A DNA stretch of 64,000 nt from Chrysaora quinquecirrha (lineage: Eukaryota; Cnidaria; Scyphozoa; Semaeostomeae; Pelagiidae). Each line of letters starts with the position of its first letter. The stretch's first letter is position 1. Under the pieces are notes generated by a model. That model had not been told where the DNA came from. It ran no database searches and saw nothing but the letters and a program-made list of their open reading frames with translations. This document shows, piece after piece, positions 63,336 through 64,000 of this stretch. A program made the translations under genes and the position numbers. The stretch lies in NCBI GenBank assembly GCA_014526335.1, contig JACTAT010000154.1, positions 328,988 to 392,987 on the forward strand, given 5' to 3'.

Positions 63336-63720
63336 GACCGCCAACGACAGAATCTTATTGGCTCTTCATCGGTCTGTGAAACCGGTACTTTTCAAGCCGG
63401 CATCGCCTTGATCAATTTTCATATTCTGTCACAACTTAATTGTTTTGTTTGTATTAAAATGTGTTTCTCGTTGATAACATAAATGAAATGGGAAAAAATT
63501 CCGACAAATGATGTTTCTTGAGCTAAACATTTATATCAAAGTTTAGAAACATTCAACACACTTTTCGAACACAATATAATAAAGTCTTTATTGAACGATT
63601 GTTTGATCAATGTCGGAAAATATTCAAACCACAGCTGCTTGTACGGAACTCACTGAGTTCGGTCCGCACGGCCATTCTTTGGTCCTTTCTGTCCGAATAT
63701 TACCCGCATATTATTGTATA
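63336..63720. mobile_element. Repeat family with TTATTGAACGATTG, diverged copy
   Basis: Reverse orientation relative to 19965-20380: ACGGCTGTTCAGACCGCCAA, then AAGTCTTTATTGAACGATTG and TCCGAATATTACCCGCAT. Identity is clearly lower than between the other two copies. Confidence 0.6.
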
Positions 63721-64000
63721 TGCTCCTGGTAACAATAATTTTTAAATACTAAATCAATGGCCAGTTTCAAATTTGGTATAAACTGGTCTCAGTAAATTGA
63801 AGAAACCGCAATCGACTATTATAAATAGGTTTTTAAACAGGGCAGTTTGCGAATGAATTTTCTTGTAAACTTTACCCTGTTTAACCAATTCAAAATGAAA
63901 TGAAAATGAAATGAAAGGGAAATTTTGTTGGTCTTCAAATGATTGTTGTGAAGCGGTAAGGTCAACATCACCCCATCATAAGTCATTACGTAGGTATTGT

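Noticed and set aside
1..64000. CRISPR array, bacterial operon or phage content
   Set aside because: Spliced animal-type genes, no regular spacer arrays and no prokaryotic gene layout.

Overview
This is eukaryotic, animal-like nuclear DNA: AT-rich, intron-rich and crowded with small inverted-repeat transposons. The best-supported content is two neighbouring genes on the minus strand, both encoding SH2-type protein tyrosine phosphatases of the SHP2/corkscrew (PTPN11) family. The organism cannot be fixed from the sequence. A cnidarian such as a stony coral would fit the gene structure and the repeat style, but that is inference.

Gene A runs from an ATG at 34374 down to a stop at 13820. I rebuilt 15 coding exons with GT-AG junctions and matching phases: initiator exon, N-SH2, second half of C-SH2, linker, most of the PTP domain, and a proline-rich tail. 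Two expected exons were not found: the first half of C-SH2 and the Q-loop exon after the active site. Its WPD loop reads WPE. Gene B, at 63279-50626, has the same PTP exon phases, a normal WPD loop, the Q-loop exon that A lacks, and a YENI plus PxxP tail. Its SH2 half would lie beyond 64000. The pair looks like a tandem duplication whose copies have diverged.

Left flank (1-14640): a 2.2 kb block, including gene A's last exon, occurs twice (1-2211 and 12427-14640) with three single-base differences in homopolymer runs. Between the copies lie a pogo-like element, a 1.9 kb palindrome with a kinase-like first exon in its loop, a plus-strand 377-codon ORF, and several short DNA transposons.

Between the phosphatase genes (34.4-50.6 kb) are a THAP-domain pseudogene, a C2H2 zinc-finger exon, a 78-codon ORF in a terminal-inverted-repeat element, a CAT microsatellite, a three-level transposon nest (43.46-44.85 kb) and several foldback elements. 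Inside gene B are tRNA-derived SINE units, hairpin MITEs and a LINE remnant.

The most unusual pattern is a dispersed short-transposon family whose ends resemble ACACG followed by a T run. Each copy carries many copies of an 8-base word, GTTNCTTA. The N is uniform within an element but differs between elements (T, C, G or absent), and one element has different words in its two halves.
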